Shown: positions 26,648-38,871 of the stretch, one piece after another | How the letters are laid out: each line of letters begins with the position of its first letter | How positions within the stretch are numbered: the stretch's first letter is position 1 | Notes under the pieces: generated by a model | The model's database searches: none | The model's input: only the letters and a program-made list of their open reading frames with translations | What the model was told of the DNA's origin: nothing | Translations under genes and position numbers: made by a program | NCBI GenBank assembly: GCA_947179485.1 | Contig: OX359249.1 | Location: 51,285,402 to 51,349,401, forward strand | Direction: 5' to 3' | DNA length: 64,000 nucleotides | Source: Allacma fusca | Taxonomy: Eukaryota > Arthropoda > Collembola > Symphypleona > Sminthuridae

Positions 26648-29600
26648 CAATTTAGAAGAACTGTCTTAAATGGAAGGTTTGCCACAAGGATATACAGAGG
26701 AATCGTGCTAGTTATTTACATAATCCCTCGAAAGGTAGGAATAATGAGGGAGCTTTACAATTGTATCTACACACAACGACTCTTTGACAATACGTTGCCC
26801 AACGTTCCTGGCAATAAAAAGTATATAATGATTTGATCGTGGGGCATTGTGACACAACACGTACAATAATTTATGCTCATGTTTAATTGCTATATATTTC
26901 CTTGTAATTGTACGTGTGTTAGAGAGAAATGGTCATTCAACCTCATCTTTTCATGCTTACTCGCACTTAGCAAGCAAGTTGGTTCGGTTTTTCTAGTTCT
27001 GAATTCATTGGAACTCCTCAGGTGCAAACATATAAATCATCTACAGTGAATTATAGATTTACCTCAATTTGGAAAACTCCTACATTCCTTTCCCATAATT
27101 TACCAACTATGGGTCACAGCTCCCATTGTCATTATTGTTGTGGTAAACTTTCAAACATTGAACTATATGAATTAAAATTAGGTAAATTGAGCTCCTTCGA
27201 AACCAATGATGAGACCAAGGATGGCAAAGTTGGATTGTATGAGAGAATCAATAATCTGAAGAAAGCTAATCCCAAATTGAAGACGCTCCTGGCTATTGGT
27301 AAGTGAAGCAAGGACTTGTTATACAAATGCTAATATCATACTAAAAGCTCCTTTGCCACAGTCATAGTTCATAATACAGACACACTTTCAGTAACCTCTC
27401 GTACACTTTTGATGGGAAAAAGATACAGAGTAAACTGATGCATGGAAGTAGTTGAGACCATTCCTTCCCAACATGCAAACTCAGGGAGTATAAGAGCAAC
27501 ATTCGGAAAATTAACACGTTCTTAATTATCTTACACAAATTTACAGGTGGTTGGTCATTCGGAACTCAAAAGTTTAAGGAAATGTCAAGTACTCGTTACT
27601 CTCGACAATTGTTCGTTCTCAGTTCAATTCCTTACTTAAGACAACGGAATTTCGATGGTTTGGATATCGATTGGGAGTATCCCAAAGGAACGGAGGACAA
27701 AGCAAACTATGTTCTGCTCTTGAAAGGTCTGTAATTTTGCCATATATTTTAGTCACTATTTGTTTTATGAAGGAAGCTATTGCCAGTGCATGTATAGATA
27801 GTAGCACGTAACATTGTAAGTACAAGCCCACTTGGAATTTATGATGAACTAAATAGCTTAGAGTTAAAGGGAGTGTTAATGAGGGGATTGCAAATAAAAA
27901 CCTTGCATATCCTTTGTCTCTGACGCTTTCTTACAGTGGCTATCTATGTTTTCAACTGTATCTGTAGTACTGTACAGTAGGTACATATGTATGTATCACC
28001 TTATATATATATGCACCTGTGAGATGTGTAGAGTTGTAAGGGAGTCGTATGTGTAACCCCGAGTGGGAAATGTAAAAATGTACGTACAGGAAAGTGAACA
28101 AACTATGATAATTTCTTTCTTGACGTCGAGGTCTCTGATAATTGTAAGTGAGTGAATGAGGAGATGTATATCAGTGCTACAGTCTCCTGATTCATTGTCA
28201 TGAATCCGGAACAGAATTGATAATAAAATAATTGATAATGAAAGCGAGCTGAGTGAAACATGTTAAAAATGTGCAGAGCTCCATGAGGCTTTCAAGGCCG
28301 AGGCTGAAGAAACTGGGAAGCAGAAACTCTTACTCTCTGCAGCCGTCCCCGTTGGACCTGACTCAATTCGAGGCGGATATGATGTTCCAGCTGTGTCAAC
28401 GTACGTCATTTAACTCAAATTCAAGGAATCTCCCCTCTCAAAGATTCCTCTATTTATTATCAATAGGAATGAGTTTTGATTTGTTTTCCATAGATATTTG
28501 GACTTTATTAATTTGATGGCCTATGATTTCCACGGGAAATGGGAGTCTCAGACTGGACATAATGCTCCACTGTACGCCCCATCCTCGGATTCGGAATGGC
28601 GTAAGCAATTGAGTGTGAGTCATGCAGCGAGTATGTGGATGAGACTTGGAGCTCCTAAAGAAAAGCTCGTTATTGGAATGCCAACGTATGGTCGAAGTTT
28701 TACGTTGAGTGATCCAAAGAATTTCAGTGTAAACGTGGCCACGAAAGGCGGTGGTGTGGCTGGTGTTTACACAAGGGAAGGTGGCTTTTTGGCCTATTAT
28801 GAGGTAAGATTTCCCTAGTTTCCGTCCAGACTATCTGTATCTCTGTATCTATGCACACAATCCACATGCTCCATCCTCCATAACTAGATCTCCTCTCCTC
28901 ACAACCAACATAGTCGGATCACAAGTGTGAGGTGAGCGTATGTATGTACATATGCAATGTATCTTCTGTCCGCATCCGCAAATTATCTCTTGTCTCCACT
29001 CAATGCACTTCCATCTCATCCTTTCAAGTTCCTTACCTAGACAAGTTTCACAGCATCTTTCTTATACCCTTGCTCCATTCGCTCTAATACAGGTTACATT
29101 ATGTGAGTCAGTCTTGTTACGAAACCCATTTACTTCCCCACTCACCAATCTTCCGCCTCTACTTACCTTTAATACAAAAAAAAACCTAACTTCAGCCTTG
29201 GATGTCCACTGACACAAAAAAAATACTAAACATGTCGAGCACATATTATTGACTGCGCTTTCAAATGATTTTTTGATGAGTCTGAAAGGAGCCTGGGCTG
29301 CAGACGTTTGGGCCTCCAAGCATGTAAATACGGACCGAGTCGTAGTATGCATTTGTAGAATTGTGTTAGCCCTACAGGCCTATATACAGCACTTCTCTCC
29401 AAGTGCATACCAGAGGAAGATTATGTTACTACATTTCCAGTAACATTCCTACGAAAATGGTTAGGGACCCATGTGATTGTCTACACGGCTTCTAGCTCTT
29501 TAATTTTCAGGAACAAGGGAGAAGGAAACTCCGACGGTGCATGCGGAGTTAACAGACCCTACGACAGCACTCTTGACATTATTGGAAATGTATTTTCCCC

Positions 29601-32600
29601 ACTCTGCATGTTCTTTATTTCTTTCTACTCACATTCATTTCCTCAAATATAAATATATACTCCTGAGTCAGTTGGGAAAAACCTGTCACAAATTATTTCA
29701 GACAGATCTAAAAAAAAAAGAAAAAAAAAGTAGTACACTTTTTTTATGTGAAGCCTCAGTCCTCTCCTAATTACACTTTCATGTAGCAATTTCCGCGAAA
29801 CCTTTGTATCCTTATAGAGAACTTTAACTCACATCCGGAGATTTATGGACCAAATTCAAATTTCAATATTTACCTCAATCATTTCACAAAATGCTGATGA
29901 ATCACCACCATTAAGCATAGTAGCGAGTCTTTGAAAAGTTTCCTGTGCCCTTTTCGAGATATATTCCCTTCAGCATGGCTAGTATGTATTACTGACTATG
30001 AAAAAAAAAAAAGTAACTGCAAGGATTGTCAAAATATTTTCCATGTACGTTTGCAAAAAAAAAGAGACTATCATATAATTATTTGGAGGAAGCCAAATTT
30101 ACTTATACATTTTCATTAGATTCTGTACTGGATGTTTCACATGTGCTCATTCGGGCTTGTCAAAAAACTTTTTAGAAGTTGAATTTTTCTTCTAATCTGA
30201 TAGAAGAGTTCTTCTTCTGCATACGCAGAAGTTTCACAAAATTAAGTAAAGACTAGTCCTTTGGGAGACACTAGTCGGTTTTACTACCTCGTAGCAATTT
30301 TGTGTAATTAATCGATTCGAAAGTTTAATTTAGTTTTTGGAATGTGTTTGTACCCGAAGATTTGCGAAATCCTGAGAACGAACAAAGCCCAATATGTCTG
30401 GGATGATGAGATGAAGGTTCCATACTTGGTGGATGGGGACCAATGGGTTGGTTTTGATGATGAAACTTCCATTAAGATCAAGATGGACTGGATTAAATCG
30501 AATGACTTTGCTGGAGCCATGGTGTGGACCGTTGATATGGACGATTTTAAAGGGGATGTCTGCGGAGGGGGTGGGAAGTACCCATTGATCAAAGTTATGA
30601 GGTAAGTTCTAATAATTTTCATTTTCGTACACATTCCCTGAGTCGGACTTTCTCAATTTCTCGTACTCTTGTTATCCTCGGGGTAATGAAAAGATGTTGG
30701 TTCTAATTGACAAGGACAATTTATGCTAACTACGGCGTAATAGTAAGTAATAATAATATGTGTTCATCCTCGACCTAATTTACAGAGAAGAGATGATGGG
30801 AATAAAACGGGATGGAGTCCCTGTTGACTGGAGTAAACATTCCAAGAAGATCGTGTTGAAGCCCAAGCCAGAGGCTGTTCGTATCCCCGTCAGTGAGGTC
30901 ATTAAACGAAAACTTGTCAAAGATAAGGAGAAGGAATTGGTTGAAATTGAAGAAGAAGAAGAGGAGGAGGAGGATCTAAACAGTAATTTTGGTTTTTATC
31001 CCTAATACTACTATTTTAATGGACTCATTTCCACCCAAGCAAGTCTCGTCTCTAGTATATACTAACAGCCATTTCCTCTTTAATTTTATTTCATGAGCAG
31101 CCAAACCCGGAAACATTGTCTGTTACTTTGACAGTGCGGCTCTCAAGCGTCGAGGTGCTGGGAAAATGAGTCTCGACACTATTGACGGAAGCCTCTGCAC
31201 TATTCTCATCTATTCAGGACCACCCTTAAAGGTTATTTTACAAATTGCAAATCACCTTGTCCTATCCGATGCTTTTATTCTTAGTCTCACAGTTAGTTAC
31301 ATATTTGTGTGCGCACAGCCCCCATTCATTACTGTCAGAGACTTTCACATTTGGATTTTCAAAAATAACATCCTGTGGCCCCACGGCACTCAAGAGATTA
31401 GTCAGCCCTCCAGGAACATTAAAAAGCGCCTTTAGAGACCCTTGCCATCTAAATCTTTGAAAAATTTAAGACTACAATGCTAAAGCTATGCTACATCCCT
31501 CCTTTATTTGAAGTTACTATGTATGTTGAGCGTAGACGACAAGCTAATTGTAAGTAATGGAAGTTTGACATGTAACGGGAAATCTGAAAGAGGATAAATT
31601 GACGTGATAAAATCCTTATCCAACCATTTCCACATTTTCCACCGTTTCCCGTTGGCATCTTCAGCGAAGAAAGTATATAGCGTGCCTCTCAGACATGCTT
31701 TATATGATCGGTACAACAAAGTATTGACCTGACCCATTCTGCTCAAGTTTTTCTTTGACTGTAGCCATCAAATGGCTAAATGTTGCTCGAAATTCATGCT
31801 TATCAATCCCTGTGTCGTATCTCACATAAGAAGGGAATTATGTAATGAGTGTAACTACTCCACACCGTTCTGAGTGAGTGACGCATTCAGTGCATTGGCA
31901 GGAAAAGTTTGTGTTGTAGGTTAGGTCAAACGCCTCAGTAAGTAAGTGAGGCGTAGGAGCTGCATTATACTCGACTTTGAAGTGTAAAATCTTCAACCTG
32001 TCGGTCAGGTTTGCATTTCTGGGCCAATATTGCTTCATGTGTACTAACGATGTAAGCAAATAATTATTGAACTTCATGATATTTTCAAATATTTGTCAGA
32101 GTTTTCCTTCCCCCCAGTCATCCAGCTTAGTATTCTTCACTCCATAGCGTACAATGAGCTCTTAGATCACCTTTTATTTACTTTTCTGCATGCTCAAAAT
32201 TAACGTATGTAACATCGACGAAGGTTACACAAACTGTTCTACAGACACAGCATGCAAGCATGTACATATGAGTCGTGATTTCGTGCCAAATTACTTACAT
32301 ATTTTTAACTATTTTCATAAAGATAGCAGTACATACAACTTGAAAGGGGAAACATTTATAATGGCAGAAATTCCGTCCCGATTATGTACGGGACAATTTA
32401 CCTGCTCATGACCCTTCCCCTTATCTAGGGGGAAAAGTTTACTGTACTCACCACGTCCTGATTATCTACGGGGACAATTTTCTTCCCAGTCCCGTCCTAA
32501 CAACTTTTTTTAAATTTCACCAGTTCTGTCCTGAAAATTGGATAATGGTGATGAAATGCCTGACACATCTCTATATTTAAAAACTGCTGTCCCCTCCCCA

Positions 32601-35600
32601 GTCCTGAAAGATTTCGGGTTTCACCAGGGATCCCTCAGTTTAGTCAAGAAACAGTGTGAATATGTGCATGAACACATGTGTCAGCACATGAATTCAAGGC
32701 ATGGGGTATCCTCCTGGCATAAGTATACAGACTCAGCACGAATAGTATAATTACAAGTATCGGACTGCCTAAGATTCAATTCCAAGTTATGTCAGAAGAG
32801 TCTAATAGCTCAGTTAAAAAATAATCCCGAGAAAGCGCAAAGTTAGATTTAGTCAGGACGGTTGTTGTAATTCTAAGGATTGTATAGCAGTTGGAATGAA
32901 TGGTATGCACTGTCAGTATTTACTGAATGTCAACAGCATAAACCCCAAGAGAAAACTTTCTGGATGCACCATTTACTGAATGACAACAGAATCCTAATAG
33001 AAAACTTTCTGGATGATTAATGTTAGAATAGAGAACTTGTGCAGTCGGTTCATCATTCCAGGATGTAGGACGACACAAGTGTTAGATTGTCAGTAAGTTC
33101 TTCAAACATTGTGTAAATTCATTACGAGCCAAAAAAAAAAGTGTTAATGTTCTGAGCGAGACAGAGAAGACATTAAATAAATTGATTTGAATTTACTTGG
33201 TAATCACAAGGCATCAAACTTGAGTATGATGGTATGACCAACGTCAGATCCAGAAAAGAAAAAGAGCAGTCCCTTGGACCTTCTAACCAATGTAGTGGGA
33301 TTTTTTTTCAAAAGCTTAGAAATGGTCATATTAACGTAGAGAATGACAGTCTGGTGACGCTCGAGAGAGTTTTCGGTTGTGTAGTTGGCGTGCATGCCAC
33401 TCTGTATGATTAAGTTGTGATTCGGTTGTTTTGTGGGATTTCTGTAGAACATGCATAAAACCTGGTGGCTTTGCGTGTCCCAAATACTACATTGAAACAA
33501 ACACCTTTTGTAGAACTGTGGCGGTATTTGTGCAATCCCAAAGTTCCAGACTGACGGATTCACGAAGAAAATGTCAATTGCAGGGGGCAGTTGTTGGTAG
33601 GAGTGCCGTTTAGTTCCAAGTATGTAGTTTTTGCAGGAAGAGTAGAAAATATTGATGTTAGGGTCTAATGATCTAAAGCTTCAGAGCTTGTTTAATAATA
33701 TTTGCACTCTGATCCGTTTGATTAAATTCTAAGGGAATGAAAAAAGACGTAGAAATTATATTACGTAATAACTTATTGAAACACATAGTCATACTGGAAA
33801 TTGTCAATTTCTAATGTTAGTATTTGTTATATATTGTTACAGATAGTATACGTATTTTGAAACCTCAGTTGAGCCACATTGGTGTTCAGTGTGCGTTCAA
33901 GTAAAGATGGGATATTTCTGGAATTACAAACACTTTGTCTCTATGCGTGCAATAATTTCTCTTGATAGCTCTTGCTTTACAATTTTTTCTCTACAAGAAT
34001 GAGTGAAATAATTTATTATTTTGTTATGCAGGTAGTCAGTATAAGAATTTGTTACGCATAAACAAATTTGATATTAGAAAAAAATTCAATTGAACTAGTT
34101 ACTTCAACATTTCAAAGTTTACAGAGGCTTTAACGAGTGTAATATAACTGACGGAAACCCATTCCTGGTTTACATATTGAGAATGCAGAATGCATGATAA
34201 AATTCAAGTGTTAGTTCATATTAACACCTTAATATTTAACAACCTACACGCCCTCAAATAAACGAGCGTCCGCCGTCACATTGAACAAATAAGCTACTTT
34301 ATATGAATTTATCTTTGACCTTATGGAACACCATAAATTTGGTTTTGCAAAAATTAATCATGAGTCATGAGTCCATTAACATCACATTAAGTACTAATTC
34401 CCGTGAACCAATTTTCAATTATTACTTTAAGCATTTATTACCAAATTATTTTCAATGCCTTGAGTAAATATTGCCTACATGGTCATGCAAAGAGTAAGGT
34501 TGTACTGGATGGCTGAAATGATCTGCCCCTTTTGTGCACAGGAAAGCGTGTAACACAATTTTTAAGTCGTCTTCTTTTCTCAGCTGCTTTGCTTTGAAAT
34601 TTTACTTTTTTATTTATTTATTGTTATTACGAAAGGGAAATTTCAAAGTAAAGCAGCTGAGAACAGAAGACGATGAAAGATAAAAATTATCATATTATAC
34701 GTGTCCTGAACATTTCAAAGACTGGTCATAATCGAACATGACATGTGTCATATATGGCGTAAATATTTCTACAATATGTCACCTATTTGAGCTGAATCTT
34801 ATTTTGTATTTTTAAGTGCGCAAAAGCAACTCGATTGTAAACGTTTTTGTTAAATATTTTATTTCCTACATTTTTATATAATCTGGTTTAAACTATTCCC
34901 CTTAGACGATGGATTAAACTTTAATGTAACATTTGATCCCTCAATCACCGAAACAATATTTGCTAAAACAATCTGGGTTCATTTAAGCGAAACCTTATAG
35001 CTACGGCTGCTGGCGATTTTTGGATTTCGTGACATCACTGTGACAGAAAGAAGTCTCTTGTAGATATATACGTGATGGGGTGCTAGCACAAGTTTTTACA
35101 ATGAAAATTTGGACACAGTGAATGTAAACAAATGGGTATTTAGTATAACATAGAGCCTCAGACCGTTCCTGCTGTTTGCTGCTTAAGCACGCTGTAGTAG
35201 CCTTGCCAAACCAATGACACCAGGCAATCTATTGGCAAATTATTTGTAGGGACAATTTGGGAAAAAAGCAAGACGCATATTGTTTTTGAAGGAGATCGGG
35301 TTTGACCTTACAAAATTATATTAGGCCACGTATAAACACGATAATATTTTAAATAATAAAATACCACTGATATGCATTCTCCTGCCAACTGCCAGATCTC
35401 GAAGATCAAAATAGTAGGCTTTCTAATTTTTGTTACAAGATTTATTCTGATATGTAAAAAATCTTATCTAAGGTTACCGTTGGAAATTTCGAAGCGATTT
35501 CAGAGTCATATCTCCGAAAATAACTTCAGGATAGACCGACAGAGTAGTATTCGACAAGACAATGAGTGTTCATTGTATCGGGCACCAAAAAACGATTTGA

Positions 35601-38600
35601 CCCCACTCTAGCCCACATAAGAGGTATTGGAGACAATTTCAAATCCCTTGAAATTTGATTGAAAAATGATTTAGCAAATCGTTTTCCAGATTTGAAAAAA
35701 TTTGTTTTGAAAAAAACCTCATAGCCCAAAAACTATAGATATAGTAGTCAAGGAATTGGAACAAAGTCAGGATTCTTTTTAGGAAAGATCAAATTTGGAA
35801 ATTTTTAAATTGTTTTTTCGCATTTCAAAATCTGTTTTAAAATAAGTTGTTGACACTAGGTTGTACAACAGAGCTGTTCAGGGCTATGTTAAATATATCC
35901 CTACACATCAGCATTGTGAAAATAGCAAGACCCGTATACAGACAGCCATAGTAAGGCGTATTCAGTAATAAAAATATGAGGCCTTGCTTTCCGTTTTCGA
36001 TTCCGGAAATCGCAAGTTTTGACTTCAGGCCATGTTAATCCCTATGGAATTTTGTGCAGCGTTAAGAAATGATTTTATGGGCCACAAACTGCCAACGAAA
36101 AATGGACAGGTTCGATTTCAGGTCAAGTCCTCTTTCCAGAAATTTCCCGCAACCATTTGCTCTTAGCCATTATCATCATCGTAGTGATCTGTGTGCTCAG
36201 CTCCCTGTCAAGCCCATCAAATTTGCTAAAAAATCATTTAAATTCAGAATTTGACCTTTTGAAAATCATTTGCTCCACTTTTCACTACCTTGACCGCTGT
36301 ATAGAGTTTTAAGAAGTAGATTGAAATAAACTGAAAACTCTTCTACTGTTACTCCTAATGTGAGCTAAGCTGGGGAGCAATCGTTTCTTCGCACACTGTA
36401 TCGAACAGACGCTAACGAACCTTCACAATAGTGTGCCGTATACGGTCATGGTAGAAGACTCACTTACTCAAACTCATTAATGGACAGTTTCTTTAATATT
36501 ACATAGAAATACATCATGTTGTAAATTTTGGGGTAGGTGTCACCCAACCAGGCTCAAATTTTGATTAAAAATGAATTTAGAATTATTTTTGGGTAAACGT
36601 GAATAAGTAGAGTGTGGAAGGATTTTCATTAAAATAGTCGACTTAGTAAATCTGGACATTTTGCAGTGACTGCCTAGCGAAATAGTAGCTAGTTTATAAA
36701 AATAGTAGACATGTGACAGCTTTAAGTATGGCAATCCCTCCTTCTTGCCATGTAATTGCCCCTATGCAGCAGGGCTTTGTGCTAGTGTAAATAAGAGATT
36801 CCTTCATCATGTGCATAAGTACACACGTCGAGCATTAGAGAATCTGATGGAATGTTTTAAAAGCAATAAATTGTGATTTCAGGATAACAAACTCGGTTCG
36901 AACGATGAGGTTGAGACTGCGGCCAAGTTGCTAAAACTCAAGGAAAAAAATTCAGAACTGAAGGTCAGTGAGCTCAAATAAAAGCTTGGCAAAGTTCGCA
37001 GGATTACTTGATACTATGGATTGATTATTATGTATGTTTCCACAGATTTTGCTGTCTGTAAGTGGTGATGCTGCTCTTCGTGAGATGACAAGCAGTGTTT
37101 ACCGAATGAACAACTTCGTGTACGAATCTGTAGAATTTCTGAGGGAGAACCAAATCGATGGAATTGATGTGGACTGGAATGTTGACTCCAGGTAAATCGA
37201 AAAGTACCACTCAAGGACAGAACTTGTCAATTTGTTATTTTTTCCCATTGCCAAGCCTCAATATCATTTTTACTTTTTTTTTCTCGGAATCTTCTGAAAA
37301 CAGAGCAGCCTCAGTGTATACGCAACTGATTAAAGAACTCCGACTTGCATTTGAGGGAGAGGCTAAATCCTCCAAAGCCGTGCGACTGCTACTCTCATGT
37401 AAAGTCAATAAAAAATCTTTGAAGAACATCGACATTGAAGAGTTGTCCAAATATGTTGACCAGTTCAACGTGGTCACCTACGATTTTACTGATGACAAGC
37501 TGTCTCATCATTCCCCCTTGCACTCTATCAATGAGGGTGATGACAGCGTTGATTACATTATTGCCACTTACCTGAAGGATGCCCCTAAGGAGAAGGTCAA
37601 CGTTGGAATTGGGGCATTTGGCCGTACTTATGAACTGGAAGACCGTAGTAAATTCGACATTGGGGCAGGAATTAATGGAGGAGGTGTTGGCGGAGGGGTG
37701 TTGGGACAAAAAGGATTTATGGCATACTACGAGGTAATTTACTCTCTTTTCTAGATACATACAGAGCTCATTAATAAAATCTCATATACTTAAACTATTC
37801 TAGATGCAAAGTCAGTTAAGAAGCCAATAAGTCAATCTGCAAGGGTTTATAATTCCGAAAGTTACATGTAATTATTACATTTTCCCACAAGCAAAAATGA
37901 ACATGTGCAGTGTTCCAAACTAAGAAGTTTTTATTCAATTTTATTCCTTCAACATTTTCAAAGCTGTTTCAAAACTGTTTCAAAACTCAAAATGCTTATT
38001 TGTTTCTTAACGGGAAAGGCTTAAGGGGGAAATTGAAGTTATATGCGGTAGATAAAATACTCTTAATATAATAATATATCAAACCAATAGATTTGCCCTT
38101 TCCTGGATCTGCCAAACACTACTCTGGTTTGGGATAACGAACAGTCCGTTCCATTTGCTTACAATGATAACCAATGGATTGGTTTCGACGACACCAGATC
38201 ACTCAAGACGAAAACAGATTGGTTGAAAGAGCAGGGATTCGCTGGGATCTTCATCTACTCCATGGATTTAGATGATTTCACTGGAGATGCCTGTGGGAGT
38301 GGAAAGTTCCCTCTGCATAAAAGCGTCCAAACGGAATTGAAGGGCTACCGAGTTAAACAAACTTACGAAGGACCTTATGAAAGTAGTAGTCCTGGAGCCC
38401 CTGGAAGCAAAAAGCGTGATCGTAAGTTCTAGTCCATGAAATGCATTACAAGTTTTCATAAGAATGTGTAAAGATGTTGTTATTCATTGACATTGACAAT
38501 ATGAATGGAGTCAATATGGGACTAACCCGAATTTTAAATTCTAGCTAATGAAATTACCTGTGCGGAAGAGGACGGACACATCAGCTACCACAAAGATAAA

Positions 38601-38735
38601 TCAGACTGCACCAAATACTTCATGTGTGAAGGTGAGAGGAAACATCACATGCCTTGCCCTGCTCAACTTGTGTTTAATCCCAATGAAAATGTGTGTGACT
38701 GGCCAGAGAACGTCGAGGGGTGTATGGCGTCATAA
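23830..38735 (+). CDS. Cht7: Group III (Cht7-type) chitinase, two GH18 domains plus CBM14, 14 exons
   Basis: Seen: exons 23830-23884, 25175-25444, 27182-27298, 27547-27726, 28277-28400, 28494-28803, 30360-30601, 30786-30991, 31101-31231, 36883-36963, 37046-37191, 37304-37733, 38091-38421, 38545-38735. All junctions are GT/AG with matching phase; the sum is 2814 nt (937 aa plus stop). Order: hydrophobic N-terminus (MDWRTICCLILLIAISHG), Arg/Ser/Gly-rich stem (about 19-66), GH18A (about 67-432), linker ending in an acidic run (to about 501), GH18B (about 506-840), CBM14 (880-934). Known: insect Cht7 has an N-terminal anchor, two GH18 domains and one C-terminal chitin-binding domain, and hydrolyses beta-1,4-GlcNAc in cuticle chitin. 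GH18A closely follows that family (CYYTNWSQYRP, NLMAYDFHGKW, MKVPYLVDGDQWVGFDDE). Odd: GH18B lacks the catalytic Glu. The start is chosen at the first ATG after a good acceptor (ttgtttctag); upstream untranslated exons are not established. Donors after exons 8 and 9 are weak (G/GTTTTT, AAG/GTTATT). Confidence 0.92.
25318..30601 (+). other. GH18 domain A (catalytically intact), spread over exons 2-7
   Basis: The domain opens with KKLVCYYTNWSQYRP (residue 67 on), has the LLAIGGWSFGTQ strand, and carries the full GH18 signature FDGLDIDWEYP, with D184, D187, D189 and the acid/base E191 (Glu codon 27675-27677). NLMAYDFHGKW and GAMVWTVDMDDF follow. All residues needed for substrate-assisted hydrolysis of chitin are therefore present. 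Within the gene this is the only domain expected to be active. Confidence 0.9.
26606..26644 (+). repeat. (GT)n microsatellite in chitinase intron 2
   Basis: About 19 uninterrupted GT units inside the intron between 25444 and 27182. Confidence 0.95.
32919..33015 (+). repeat. Imperfect tandem duplication, about 50-bp unit
   Basis: Two adjacent copies share TTTACTGAATG, CAACAG and AGAAAACTTTCTGGATG (copy 1 about 32919-32966, copy 2 about 32972-33015). Confidence 0.7.
34567..34673. mobile_element. Palindromic MITE-like hairpin in chitinase intron 9
   Basis: 42-nt arms (34567-34608 and 34632-34673) are inverted copies matching at 38 of 42 positions (core CTCAGCTGCTTT), around a 23-nt T-rich loop. 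This would fold into a strong stem in the pre-mRNA. No clear target duplication was seen, so class is unknown. Confidence 0.7.
38545..38735 (+). other. C-terminal chitin-binding domain, CBM14/peritrophin-A type (exon 14)
   Basis: The last exon codes a single module starting ITCAEEDGHISYHKD and ending NVCDWPENVEGCMAS, followed by a stop. Six cysteines (880 to 934) have the peritrophin-A spacing, including the CxKYFMC and VFNPNENVCDWP segments typical of CBM14. It would tether the enzyme to chitin. One such domain at the C-terminus matches Cht7 architecture. Confidence 0.88.
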
Positions 38736-38865
38736 ATAAGCGATAAATATTTGTTTAAATTCCATATTATAGCTACAACATTCTATCATCAAATCTCTTA
38801 TTATATTTTATATCTTTTTTTTTGTAATCCATTTTTACAATTTGTATCGGTCGGAACCTTTTTAT

Positions 38866-38871
38866 AATAAA
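38866..38871 (+). terminator. Polyadenylation signal of the chitinase gene
   Basis: AATAAA lies 131 bases after the chitinase stop codon, in a T-rich 3' UTR. It is the first canonical signal downstream of the stop. Confidence 0.6.

Larger units (their letters stand above)
31232..36882 (+). other. Large chitinase intron 9
   Basis: The 5.65-kb intron is mostly AT-rich DNA with no convincing exon. It holds an imperfect tandem duplication (32919-33015) and a palindromic MITE-like hairpin (34567-34673), listed separately. Confidence 0.6.
31101..38421 (+). other. GH18-like domain B, degenerate active site (exons 9-13)
   Basis: Starts GNIVCYFDSAALKRRGAGK, parallel to the start of domain A. The signature reads IDGIDVDWNVDSR: D610, D613 and D615 remain but the acid/base Glu is Asn617 (codon 37178-37180). 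GGW of the third strand is SGDAAL, and the MAYDxHG motif has become VTYDFTDDK. The later part (ICPFLDLP, NDNQWIGFDD, GIFIYSMDLDDFTGDACGSG) is still recognisable. The fold is probably kept and hydrolysis lost. The reading frame is intact, with no stops or frameshifts, so this is not simple pseudogene decay. A 5.65-kb intron (31232-36882) splits the domain near its first strand. Confidence 0.85.

Noticed and set aside
33204..33563. 119-codon frame on the minus strand inside chitinase intron 9
   Set aside because: No family resemblance, no splice signals in phase, and antisense within an intron.
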